Part shown: positions 36,855 through 44,636 of the stretch, in pieces
How the letters are laid out: the number at the start of each line of letters is the position of its first letter
Position numbering within the stretch: the first letter of the stretch is position 1
From: Natronorubrum aibiense
GTDB taxonomy: Archaea > Halobacteriota > Halobacteria > Halobacteriales > Natrialbaceae
Length of the DNA: 64,000 nt
Direction: 5' to 3'
Assembly (NCBI RefSeq): GCF_009392895.1
Contig: NZ_CP045488.1
Coordinates: 3,286,001 to 3,350,000, forward strand
The notes under the pieces: generated by a model
What the model saw: the letters and a program-made list of their open reading frames with translations, nothing else
What the model was told of the DNA's origin: nothing
Databases searched by the model: none
Program-made: the position numbers and the translations under genes

Positions 36855-37195
36855 TGCTCGTCACCTCCGAACACGGAGTAGCCGGGTGCGGGCGCGATCT
36901 CGGGCTCGCCGTGGAGCTGTTCGATCACGTCGTTGACCAGCCCATTCAGGTCGTCGCGGAGGTCGTCGACGCTGTCTTCGATCTCCTCGTCGCGTTTGAG
37001 CTGTTCGATCTCGGCTTCGATCGTCGCGAGCTGGCGGCCGAGTCGCTCGATTTCCTCGTCCGAGAGATCACCCGACTCCATGCGGCGGACGGCTTCGCGC
37101 TCCAAGGCATCGATCAGGATCTCGATGACAGTGACGACGAGGCTCACCAGTCCTTGCCGTGCGTCCTCACCGTCGCCGACGTCGATCTGGGTCAT
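36851..37195 (-). CDS. gvpK: Gas vesicle protein GvpK
   Basis: 114 aa with the helical GvpK core ([40 protein letters not shown]) and a following coiled coil ending at [17 protein letters not shown]. GvpK is an essential minor assembly protein. Overlaps gvpJ (stop 37192) and gvpL by 4 nt each, so translation is coupled. Confidence 0.92.
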   Translation of the reverse strand: MTQIDVGDGEDARQGLVSLVVTVIEILIDALEREAVRRMESGDLSDEEIERLGRQLATIEAEIEQLKRDEEIEDSVDDLRDDLNGLVNDVIEQLHGEPEIAPAPGYSVFGGDEQ

Positions 37196-37767
37196 TCGTT
37201 CTCACCCGACGTCTCCGTCGGTTCCTCGTCGTCAGTTTCCGTGTCGTCGCCACCGTCGCTCGAGTCAGCCTCCCCGTCACCGTCAGAATCGTCGCTGAGC
37301 AGATCGAACCCGCCGCTCGTCGGCTGGTCCGGGTCCGGCCGCGCGCCGATACGTTCGGTTCCCCGGCCGGCGTGGTCGTCCTCGGTGTCGAGCACGCCGT
37401 CGCCGGAATCGTCCTCGTCAGCACTCGAGTCGTCCGCCCGCGTCTCGTCCGCGTATCGTTCGTCGGGCGTTACGTTGACACCGCGCGTCGGATCGATCGG
37501 CGGTTTGGGCCGCTCCATCTCGGCGAGTTCGGGGTCGTCGACCGCGGCAGCGACGCGGCGCATGTCGGTCCCCTCGGGGAACTCGAGGCCGTACTTCGCC
37601 GCCGTCTCGAAGGAGGCGATGGCGGCCCGGACCTGCACGCCGAGCAACTGCGTGTCGCCGATCGAGACGGCGATGTCCGCGTTGATGACGATACCCTTGT
37701 CCAGGAGCATCTCGACGACCTCGGCGAGGTCGGTCTTCTGGCGACTCGGCTGGAAGTCATCGACCAT
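37192..37767 (-). CDS. gvpJ: Gas vesicle protein GvpJ with long acidic tail
   Basis: 191 aa from ATG at 37767. GvpA-like core at about 8-60 ([48 protein letters not shown]). The remaining 100 residues are Asp/Ser/Glu-rich and probably disordered, making the protein much longer than the roughly 110-aa GvpJ of Halobacterium. A Shine-Dalgarno GGAGGTG six nt before the ATG decides this start over a GTG at 37776. It follows the 303-aa gene after an 89-nt gap. Confidence 0.9.
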   Translation of the reverse strand: MVDDFQPSRQKTDLAEVVEMLLDKGIVINADIAVSIGDTQLLGVQVRAAIASFETAAKYGLEFPEGTDMRRVAAAVDDPELAEMERPKPPIDPTRGVNVTPDERYADETRADDSSADEDDSGDGVLDTEDDHAGRGTERIGARPDPDQPTSGGFDLLSDDSDGDGEADSSDGGDDTETDDEEPTETSGENE

Positions 37768-37856
37768 GCTGCTCACCTCCGGGTCGAGTCGTCGGGGCCG
37801 GCCGTTCGAAGGCGGTACTCGGCAGCTCGCGTCGTCTCCGGATCAGTGTGGGTGGG

Positions 37857-38768
37857 TCAGTCATGTTCGGACCTCCGTCTTTCTCGTTCGAGTTCGAATC
37901 GGCGGCCGTAGATCCGTTTTCGGCTTGGTGCCGTCGAGAGTTTGACCTCCTGTGGGACGGTCGAGTAGCGAGCGCCGCTCCCGAGGTCGCGGCGGTCGGT
38001 CGGGATCGTTGACGCCGCCGTTGGGTTCCGCGAGTTCGTGCTGGTGTCCTGCCGACGCATCTTCTCGCGGTTTTGTTCGTAGAGTCGTTCGAACTTTTCG
38101 TGGGTCTCGAGCAGCGCCCATCGGAAGGCGTCGATTCCCTTCATCGCCTGCTGCTGGATGGCGACCTGGTACGCTTCCGGGTCGTCCTCGACGTCGATAT
38201 CGCCGAGGGCCTCCTTCGCCGCGGTCATCGAATCCATGTCCGTCTCGATGAGATCGTCGTCGTCATCGCCGAGGAGTTGCCCGCCATCGTCGTCGGCGAC
38301 GTCCGACACCGCGTCTTCGACCACGCCGGCGTCGTCGCCGTCCTCGAGGTCGTCGATCGCGTCGTCCAGTTCGCGTTTCTCCTGCCAGATGTCGGTCAGA
38401 TCCGTGGCTTGCCAGGCGTTCAGCAGGTTGATCGCGTCGACCAGCTCCGTGACGTCGACGAGTTCGCTGACGCCGTCGTCCTCGTTCGCTAGCACGTCCG
38501 GGATCTCGCCGAGCTCGATCGCATCGAGGAGTTCGTCTCCGTCGACCGCCGCCGGCAACTCGCGCAGATCCATCGCCTCGAGTAGTTCACCGACTTCGAT
38601 TGCCACCTGCGCGAGGGTGTCGACGTCGCCGATCGCCGTCTCGACGGTTTCGTCGTCGAGTGCGTCGAGCGTCTCCGCGTCGCCGAGCGTCGATTCGAGC
38701 CGCTGGAGGCTCTCCGTGGCGTCCTCGAGCAGTGTTTCGAAACCCTCGTCTGTGTCGTCGAGACTCAT
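37857..38768 (-). CDS. Unrecognised gas vesicle locus protein, 303 aa, in the gvpI position
   Basis: Sits between gvpH and gvpJ, where gvpI is normally found, and overlaps the gvpH stop by 4 nt with its own GGAGGT site. Residues 1-205 are very acidic and helical, with three related motifs: GELLEAMDLRELPAA (60-74), DELLDAIELGEIPDV (78-92) and TELVDAINLLNA (107-118). Residues 196-240 look like an amphipathic helix (AYQVAIQQQAMKGIDAF, then Glu/Arg-rich). The last 63 residues are basic. GvpI of other species is a small basic protein, so the tail may correspond to it, but I cannot show homology. No function assigned. Confidence 0.85.
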   Translation of the reverse strand: MSLDDTDEGFETLLEDATESLQRLESTLGDAETLDALDDETVETAIGDVDTLAQVAIEVGELLEAMDLRELPAAVDGDELLDAIELGEIPDVLANEDDGVSELVDVTELVDAINLLNAWQATDLTDIWQEKRELDDAIDDLEDGDDAGVVEDAVSDVADDDGGQLLGDDDDDLIETDMDSMTAAKEALGDIDVEDDPEAYQVAIQQQAMKGIDAFRWALLETHEKFERLYEQNREKMRRQDTSTNSRNPTAASTIPTDRRDLGSGARYSTVPQEVKLSTAPSRKRIYGRRFELERERRRSEHD

Positions 38769-39334
38769 TCGTCGACCTCCTGCTCGTCGATCCCGGCCTC
38801 CGTCGGTTCCGGCCTGATCCGGACGGTGAGCACGCCGTTCGTGATCACCGCGTCGGCCGTCCGGTCGCGCCAGGGAACCTCGAAACGGCCGAGTTCGCGA
38901 TCGGAGACGGCAACGACGAGCGTGTCGTCGTCACCGAAGCCGACGGTGACGTCGTCCGGATCGGCACCAGCCACGTCGGCGATCACGAGCAGTTCGTCCT
39001 CGAACTCCCGCGTCGTCAGGTGGTGGTCGCTCGAGGGTGTCGAGCCGGCCGTGGCCGATCGGCTGCGTCGCGTTCGTGGCCGATCCCGACCGCCTCGCTC
39101 CTGTCCTCGATCGTCCCCCGCACTGGGGGTCCGGTCTCGTCCAAACCGCGGCCCATCGTCGGTCGAGATCCCAGTCCGAATCGACACGTCGTAATCGAAT
39201 CGCGTTCGGTCGCTGCGCCGGCCCGACGACGAGTCCTCGAGCCACTGCAACGCCGTGAACAGATTCGACAGCCAGTGGTGCTCGTCGGCCGATTCGTCCG
39301 AATCGTCGTCCCGTTCGGTGTCGTCTCGTGGCAT
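38765..39334 (-). CDS. gvpH: Gas vesicle protein GvpH (Hsp20-like)
   Basis: 189 aa from ATG at 39334, which has a GGAGGT site and overlaps the gvpG stop by one nt. N-terminal helix HHWLSNLFTALQWLE, a disordered Arg/Ser/Asp-rich middle, then an alpha-crystallin-like domain with LLVIADVAGADPDDVTVGFGDDDTLVVAV and GVLTVRIRP. GvpH acts as a chaperone-like accessory protein. The antisense and upstream-extended frames are shadows. Confidence 0.87.
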   Translation of the reverse strand: MPRDDTERDDDSDESADEHHWLSNLFTALQWLEDSSSGRRSDRTRFDYDVSIRTGISTDDGPRFGRDRTPSAGDDRGQERGGRDRPRTRRSRSATAGSTPSSDHHLTTREFEDELLVIADVAGADPDDVTVGFGDDDTLVVAVSDRELGRFEVPWRDRTADAVITNGVLTVRIRPEPTEAGIDEQEVDE

Positions 39335-39588
39335 TACGATTTTACCTCCACGCGGCCGCTCGTGAGCCGTTCGTGGACGTCGCGGGCGATCTCGAGTTCC
39401 TCCTCGAGTTCGGCTTTCCGTTCCTGATACTCCGTCTCGGAGCGTTCCCCGAGTTCGTACAGCAGCTGGTTTTCCTTGAGCTCGTCCTCGAGCGCGTCGA
39501 CGTCGTAGATCTCGCTGAGCGCCATCGTGTGCAGCGTGTCCACGATGCCGACGAACGGCCGGAACAGGAGGTCGTCGAGGATGAACAT
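39334..39588 (-). CDS. gvpG: Gas vesicle protein GvpG
   Basis: 84 aa, starting MFILDDLLFRPFVGIVDTLHTMAL, then a long charged helix (ELKENQLLYELGERSETEYQ, then Glu/Lys-rich). Length and N-terminal motif are typical of GvpG, a minor assembly factor that binds GvpF and GvpL. It follows gvpF by 2 nt. Confidence 0.92.
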   Translation of the reverse strand: MFILDDLLFRPFVGIVDTLHTMALSEIYDVDALEDELKENQLLYELGERSETEYQERKAELEEELEIARDVHERLTSGRVEVKS

Positions 39589-39590
39589 GG

Positions 39591-40214
39591 TTAGCGTTGC
39601 GCGCCGATCGTGACGTCGACGAAACTGTACGGTGCGAACGGCCCCGTATACCGAACGATGAGGTCGTCGTACTCGTCCTCGAGTCGGGCGATCGCCTCGT
39701 CGAAGCGCTCGCGGTCGTCGCGCTCGACGAGATAGGATCGATTGAGCACGAGGCGATCGCTGAACAGGTCGTTCGGGACCGACTGGGCGGCGATCGGCTC
39801 GAGTTCGTCAGCAACGGCGTCCTCGATTGCCTCGCTGTCGACGTCGGCACCCTCTTCGCGGACGATCTTGACACCGAGTTCGATCCGTCCCTCGATATCG
39901 TTCAACGCACGCCGGAACGCCGGTCTGGCGCCGCGAAGGACGTTTTTCAACTCGCGATCGCTCTCGAAGGCCATTCCGAACTGCATCGGAACGATCGTCC
40001 GGCCACCGTCACGGTCCATGACTTCGCGGAGGACCTCGTCGTGGCGTGTGGCATCCTCGTCGGTCTCCTCGGGATCGGTGGTATCGATGTTGGAGACGAC
40101 AGCGCTGAGACGACGGTGTGAAACGGTGTAGACGTGGTCTTCGCCAGCGACGGCGTCCGTCTCGAACTCGACCGGGTCGTCAGCCATGATGCCGTAGACG
40201 TATCGGTTCGTCAT
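39591..40214 (-). CDS. gvpF: Gas vesicle protein GvpF
   Basis: 207 aa from ATG at 40214 (another ATG at 40232). N-terminal YVYGIMADDP, central TIVPMQFGMAFESDRELKNVL and C-terminal GPFAPYSFVDVTI are the GvpF/L signatures. GvpF binds GvpA and is needed early in assembly. First gene of the leftward operon, 369 bp from the divergent gvpA; gvpD and gvpE, which precede gvpF in Halobacterium, are absent here. Confidence 0.92.
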   Translation of the reverse strand: MTNRYVYGIMADDPVEFETDAVAGEDHVYTVSHRRLSAVVSNIDTTDPEETDEDATRHDEVLREVMDRDGGRTIVPMQFGMAFESDRELKNVLRGARPAFRRALNDIEGRIELGVKIVREEGADVDSEAIEDAVADELEPIAAQSVPNDLFSDRLVLNRSYLVERDDRERFDEAIARLEDEYDDLIVRYTGPFAPYSFVDVTIGAQR

Positions 40215-40582
40215 CGGCCGACCACCCCGCATCTATTCGTCCGTCTACGGAGAGACGACCACGACGCTACTCGTGCCCGCTGGTGCGGGCTCGGTTCAGG
40301 TTCGTCCGCGACGGCCGGTGAGATCGATCGAACGGATATCATGGGAGCTGTCTCAGTTTCTCGAGGGGTGATCCAGACAGAGACTGACTCGATGGCATCA
40401 CCCGCGGGTACTCGAGGGTCCTTATCACGAACGGTATTCCATCCCGACGGGTTATCGTGGTGCTTGCAGTCGCAGCCTCCGGTGACCCCGCATCTCGAGT
40501 TGGCTGCGCAACGGGTTCTGCCGGGTCGGCTTGCAGACGCAGTGCAAGCCGTGTTACGAGTCCCGGATGAACCCCAGACCGT
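40215..40582. other. 368-bp divergent promoter region between gvpF and gvpA
   Basis: Contains a near-identical repeat GCTTGCAG(T/A)CGCAG at 40462-40475 and 40529-40542 and an inverted repeat at 40528-40550, directly before a weak TATA-like gttacga (40553-40559) of gvpA. The gvpF side has only a weak AT stretch near 40235. No reading frame is supported. Confidence 0.6.
40528..40550. promoter_or_regulatory. Inverted repeat before gvpA, candidate activator or repressor site
   Basis: GGCTTGCA-N7-TGCAAGCC, perfect 8-bp arms, ending about 2 nt before the TATA-like element and about 32 nt before the gvpA ATG. A partial copy of its left arm plus spacer lies 67 bp upstream. In Halobacterium the GvpE activator binds just upstream of the BRE, but the sequence differs and gvpE is absent. 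Confidence 0.5.
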
Positions 40583-40867
40583 ATGGCCCAACCACAACGA
40601 AGACCCGACTCCTCGAGTCTCGCGGAGGTACTGGACCGCATCCTCGACAAGGGCGTCGTCATCGACGTCTGGGCTCGCGTCTCGGTCGTCGGGATCGAGT
40701 TGCTGACCATCGAGGCCCGCGTCGTCGTCGCCTCCGTCGACACCTTCCTGCACTACGCGGAGGAGATCGCAAAAATTGAGCAAGCCACCGCAGAGGGCGA
40801 CCTCGAAGAGCTCGAGGAACTCGAGGTCGAACCACGTCCGGAATCGTCGCCACAGTCCGCCGAATAG
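40583..40867 (+). CDS. gvpA: Major gas vesicle shell protein GvpA
   Basis: 94 aa. The conserved ribbed-shell core is intact: [49 protein letters not shown]. It builds the gas-filled wall. Two differences from the usual 76-80-aa protein: a QRR insert near the N-terminus ([12 protein letters not shown]) and a Glu/Pro-rich C-terminal tail of about 25 residues. gvpN follows with no gap; gvpC is absent. Confidence 0.96.
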   Translation: MAQPQRRPDSSSLAEVLDRILDKGVVIDVWARVSVVGIELLTIEARVVVASVDTFLHYAEEIAKIEQATAEGDLEELEELEVEPRPESSPQSAE

Positions 40868-41905
40868 ATGGGCGACGATTCTTCGCGCAAGCGAAAGGTC
40901 AGGGGACGAAAGATCAGACGCGACCGCTCGACGAAAGAAGGACGGCGAGCCAAGAAAGAACTCGCCCGAAAAGCGTCGAAGGCGGCCTCGAAAAACGGCG
41001 ACAGCCCGCTCTCGGATCCGGCAGCCGTCGCTCCCGAGCCGTTCGTCGAGACGGACGCTGTCACCGCGCTTCGCGATCGGATCACGGGCTGGCTCGAGGC
41101 GGATCAGCCGGTCCACCTGATCGGCCCGACGGGCTGTGGGAAGACGGCGCTTGCGCTGTCGGCCGCCGTAACGCGCGGTCGCCCCGTCGTCTGGCTCAAC
41201 GGTGACGAGGCCGTCGACACGGCCGCGCTCGTCGGCGACCACGCCGGCGGCGAACGGTACAAAGAAGACGACCGGTTTGTCAGCGGCGTGAGCAAACAGA
41301 CGGAAATCGTCCGCGAACGCTGGGTCGACAACCCACTCTCGGTGGCCGTCCGGGAGGGGGCGACGCTCGTCTACAACGAGTTCTCGCGGAGCGATCCAGC
41401 GGCTCACAACGTCCTGCTCTCGGTCTTCGAGGAAGGCGTACTCGAGCGACCGGGCAAGCGCGGCGAAGACCGCACGATCGACGTCCACCCCGAGTTCCGA
41501 GCAATCTTGACCTCGAACGACGTCGAGTACGCGGGCGTCCACGAGCAACAGGATGCGCTCCTCGATCGGTTCGTCGGCGTTCACGTTGACTACTACGACG
41601 CGGAAACCGAGCGCGAAATCGTCCGCGCCCACGTCGACCTCGAGGACGAGGCCGTCGAGACGATCGTCAACACGATGCGAACGCTTCGGGACGACCTCGA
41701 CCTCGTCGTCGGCACACGGGCGGCGATCACGGCCGCGAAGGGGCTCGCGGTCTTCGACGCCAAACGCAACGGCAAGAGCGAGACCGGCGAGTTCGACGAC
41801 GAACTGTTGACGGACGTCTTTATGGACGTCCTCGTTCCGAAGATTGCCGGCGACGGTCCGGACGACGTCTCGACGCTCCGGTCACGGATCGCCGAGTCGG
41901 TGTAA
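40868..41905 (+). CDS. gvpN: Gas vesicle protein GvpN, AAA+ ATPase
   Basis: 345 aa. MoxR-like AAA+ domain with Walker A GPTGCGKTALALS at about 84, Walker B-like ATLVYNEFSRSD and sensor ILTSNDVEYAG. GvpN helps enlarge vesicles. The first 40 residues are strongly basic (RKRKVRGRKIRRDRST... KASKAASKNG), an extension that looks disordered and nucleic-acid-like. Its ATG directly follows the gvpA stop. Confidence 0.93.
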   Translation: MGDDSSRKRKVRGRKIRRDRSTKEGRRAKKELARKASKAASKNGDSPLSDPAAVAPEPFVETDAVTALRDRITGWLEADQPVHLIGPTGCGKTALALSAAVTRGRPVVWLNGDEAVDTAALVGDHAGGERYKEDDRFVSGVSKQTEIVRERWVDNPLSVAVREGATLVYNEFSRSDPAAHNVLLSVFEEGVLERPGKRGEDRTIDVHPEFRAILTSNDVEYAGVHEQQDALLDRFVGVHVDYYDAETEREIVRAHVDLEDEAVETIVNTMRTLRDDLDLVVGTRAAITAAKGLAVFDAKRNGKSETGEFDDELLTDVFMDVLVPKIAGDGPDDVSTLRSRIAESV

Positions 41906-41926
41906 CTCGGCGGTCAGTCGGGACGG

Positions 41927-41953
41927 GTCACGGTCTCGCCACGTGACCGTGAC
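41927..41953. repeat. Inverted repeat in the gvpN-gvpO spacer
   Basis: GTCACGGT (41927-41934) pairs with ACCGTGAC (41946-41953) around an 11-nt loop, in the only sizeable gap (131 bp) of the rightward operon. It could be a processing or attenuation hairpin; no T run follows. Confidence 0.4.
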
Positions 41954-42036
41954 GTCCCCTGCCGGGCGAATCGACACCCGCACGAATCAGATACCACGTT
42001 CACACGCGAAACCGACAACCAGTTCAGTACGACGCA

Positions 42037-42594
42037 ATGGCCGACGCCGATACACAATCGACGACGCAGTGTAAAGCGCTCACCGACGACGGCGAGCGCT
42101 GTTCGCGGCCAGCCCAGGACGACGGGTTCTGTTACCAACACGACGAGAGTGATCCAACCGTGAGTGATAGTCAGACGCAACCAGCCGACGACGAGCAGGA
42201 GCAACGCACGCAGGACGCCGACGAGACGGCAGAAAGCGAGCCCAAGAGTCGGGACCTCGGCGTCGACATGACCGCCGAGGAGAAGACCGACCCCGAATCG
42301 GTCGACGCCGACGTCGAGACCGACCACGACGAAATTGCCGGCGTTCTCGCCGTCCGCCGGACGGTCAAATCGACGGCAGGCGAACTCATCGGCCGGGAGT
42401 TCGACGCCGTCAGCGAGATCGCGCCGACTGATGACGGCTGGCGTGCAGTCGTCGAAGTCGTCGAACGCCGAGCCGTCCCCGACACGCAGGATATCATCGG
42501 CCGCTACGAGATCGAACTCGACGACGGCGCGACCGTCCACGGCTATCGGCGACTGGATCGCTACCGCCGCGGCGACACGGGCGCATTCGAGTAA
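42037..42594 (+). CDS. gvpO: Gas vesicle protein GvpO with N-terminal zinc-finger-like module
   Basis: 185 aa. Residues about 100-180 are GvpO (LAVRRTVKSTAGELIGREFDAVSEI, VVERRAVPDTQDIIGRYEIELDD, GYRRLDRYRRG), a gas vesicle factor. Residues 12-35 hold C12, C22, C32 and H35 (CKALTDDGERCSRPA...GFCYQH), the CxnCxnCxxH pattern of a small zinc-binding module also seen in phage and haloarchaeal proteins. An acidic linker joins them. The start ATG at 42037 gives the complete module. Last gene of the rightward operon. Confidence 0.9.
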   Translation: MADADTQSTTQCKALTDDGERCSRPAQDDGFCYQHDESDPTVSDSQTQPADDEQEQRTQDADETAESEPKSRDLGVDMTAEEKTDPESVDADVETDHDEIAGVLAVRRTVKSTAGELIGREFDAVSEIAPTDDGWRAVVEVVERRAVPDTQDIIGRYEIELDDGATVHGYRRLDRYRRGDTGAFE

Positions 42595-42772
42595 CGCCGC
42601 CCCCAGTCGCGGGTCAGCCACGGCCGCTCGAGTCGCAACACCGTGGGTCACTGCGTCCACGCGACTCTCCCCACGCGCCACGCCACTCGCGCGATCGACA
42701 ATGCTTGCCACTGTCGCGTCACCGTACCGCAACCGCGAAGGGGAGCGCGCCCGTCGGATCGGTCGACAAACC

Positions 42773-43099
42773 GTGCCCACCCCACCAGTCCGCGGCGTCG
42801 ATGTCGATCCCGAAACTCGGTGTGCCCACTACCACACCGAGCGCGACGTCGTCGCGTTCACATTCGCGTGCTGCGGCGAGTATTTTCCGTGCTATCGATG
42901 TCACGAGACCGTCACTGACCACGACGCGGTGCCGTGGCCGCGCGAACGCTTCGACGAGCCGTCGGTGCTGTGTGGCGTCTGTGGGTCCGAATTCACCGTT
43001 CCCGACTACCTCGAGGCCGACTATCGCTGTCCGTCGTGTGACGCGCCGTTCAACCCCGGCTGTCGCGCGCACGCCGATCGCTACTTCGAGACCGAGTAA
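42773..43099 (+). CDS. CHY zinc-finger protein
   Basis: 108 aa from GTG at 42773. CAHYHTERDVVAFTFACCGEYFPCYRCH, then CGVCGSEF and CPSCDAPFNPGC are the CHY zinc-finger pattern. The family includes eukaryotic RCHY1 homologues and metal-binding proteins; haloarchaeal role unknown. An ATG at 42701 would add 24 residues that look atypical. It follows gvpO by 178 nt on the same strand. Confidence 0.88.
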   Translation: MPTPPVRGVDVDPETRCAHYHTERDVVAFTFACCGEYFPCYRCHETVTDHDAVPWPRERFDEPSVLCGVCGSEFTVPDYLEADYRCPSCDAPFNPGCRAHADRYFETE

Positions 43100-43125
43100 A
43101 GCGTCGTTCAAAACCGAAGGCGGCG

Positions 43126-44496
43126 TCAGTCGTCTGCCAGCATCGTCACCGTCCCGCTCGAGTCGTCCTCGAGTGCCTGTTCGTCCACGCCGAGAGCCGC
43201 CACAACCTCGGGTGCGAGCGCGTTGCGCATCGATCGGCCGTCTCGGGTGCGGACGACGAGGCCATCGTCTGCGAGCGCGCGTAGGTGGTGTGAGACGGTA
43301 CTCGGATCGCGCTCGAGTTCGTCGGCGAGTCGACCGTTGGGTGCCGACTCGAGGGCAGCGAGCGCCTCGAGAACTTCGCGTTTCGCGGGTTCCGCGAGGG
43401 CGGCGTGGAGTGCGGTGTCGGCGCTGTCGTCACCGCCCGACGGTGCGTCCGCGGCGTCGGCCTCGAGATAGTACCGACGCTTGCCGTTCAGTTTGGCCGA
43501 GGTCACCAATCCTTCGTCCTCGAGGACGCGGACGTGGTGGCGGACCGTCGAGAGGGCGACGCCGCTGTCGTCGCTCACCTGCGAGAGATAACAGCCGGGA
43601 TCGGCCGCGATCGTTTCGTAGATTGCTTGACGGCGGTCGTTCTCGAGGGGATCGGAGTCGTCGTACCGGCTGTACTTGAAGATAGGGACGAGTTCCCACG
43701 GAAGCAGCGAGCCTATGCGTCGAAGCCAGCGGGGGCCTCTCGACTGTCCGAGCCAGTTGGCGAGGAGTCCGCTCAGGCCGGCTACACCACCCGCAGCGCC
43801 AGCCGATCCCGCCGACGCGCCAGCACCGGCACCAGCGCCAGCGCCCGTCGCTGCGGCTCCGGACGCGGTGATCGCACCCAGCAAGCCAACGAGGACGGCA
43901 TCCGTTGCCGGTGACGTTCCACTCGCCGGCAGTCCGTGTGCGCCACCGTCAGCCGCTCCCGTCTTGGATGCGTTTGCCCCGTCGCTCCCCTCGCTCGTCG
44001 AGACGCCCGCCGAGGCCTCGAGTCCAGCACCCGGCTCACCGATCCGAATCGACGTTTCGAAATCTCCCTCGAGGCCGCCAGCAGTCGCGTTGGTCGTCTC
44101 TTCGGCCGTATCAGCCGTGTCGTTGACCGTCGCAGTCGTTCCGTCGACCGTCTCGCCGAGCATGTCGGGCGTCTCGGCAGTCACGCCGTCGAGTCCGACG
44201 GTGGGCTCGTCCGTCGTCGTCTCGAGGTCGTCGGTCGTCCCATCGACCGTCTCGTTGAGCGTCTCGGTCGTGTCGTTCGTCGTCTCGAGGCTATCGGTAG
44301 TCGCGTTGGTCGTCTCTTCGATCGTGTCCGTCGTCCCGTTGACGGCCTCCTCGAGCGAGTCGGCGTCCGTCTCGGGCGTCGACGACTCATTGACTGGCGT
44401 CGCCGCTGTCGCGACGCCGGCCGTTCCGGCACCGACGAGCACGAGGGTGAGCAGACACGCGAGCAGCCGACCTGCGGTCGACGAGCGAGTGGTCAT
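43126..44496 (-). CDS. Membrane-anchored protein with extracellular Thr/Asn-rich region and two winged-helix domains
   Basis: 456 aa. Residues 1-32 are a signal peptide ([17 protein letters not shown]). Residues 33-195 are Thr/Asp/Glu-rich with repeated [16 protein letters not shown]-type units and eight NxS/T sequons (N36, 53, 64, 74, 81, 125, 136, 175). A hydrophobic Ala/Gly-rich segment (about 198-248) spans the membrane. The cytoplasmic part has two winged helices: about 285-345 ([28 protein letters not shown]) and about 360-435 ([25 protein letters not shown]). It looks like a one-component membrane regulator. Signal and target unknown; convergent with the CHY gene. Confidence 0.85.
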   Translation of the reverse strand: MTTRSSTAGRLLACLLTLVLVGAGTAGVATAATPVNESSTPETDADSLEEAVNGTTDTIEETTNATTDSLETTNDTTETLNETVDGTTDDLETTTDEPTVGLDGVTAETPDMLGETVDGTTATVNDTADTAEETTNATAGGLEGDFETSIRIGEPGAGLEASAGVSTSEGSDGANASKTGAADGGAHGLPASGTSPATDAVLVGLLGAITASGAAATGAGAGAGAGASAGSAGAAGGVAGLSGLLANWLGQSRGPRWLRRIGSLLPWELVPIFKYSRYDDSDPLENDRRQAIYETIAADPGCYLSQVSDDSGVALSTVRHHVRVLEDEGLVTSAKLNGKRRYYLEADAADAPSGGDDSADTALHAALAEPAKREVLEALAALESAPNGRLADELERDPSTVSHHLRALADDGLVVRTRDGRSMRNALAPEVVAALGVDEQALEDDSSGTVTMLADD

Positions 44497-44636
44497 ACTG
44501 TTCGGATCCCCTTCTGCGGTCGAGCGTAATACGTGTTTCTCGTTTCGTGACAGTCAAGCAAGTGGAACGGTTTCGAGGACGCTCGAGTGCGGTCGATCCA
44601 GCAAGCTATTTCCGCACTCGAGGGTGGGTTCCCCAT

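Noticed and set aside
40339-40743. 134-codon minus-strand frame across the gvpA promoter
   Set aside because: Its coding half is antisense to gvpA; the remainder lies in the promoter with no gvpD/E resemblance.
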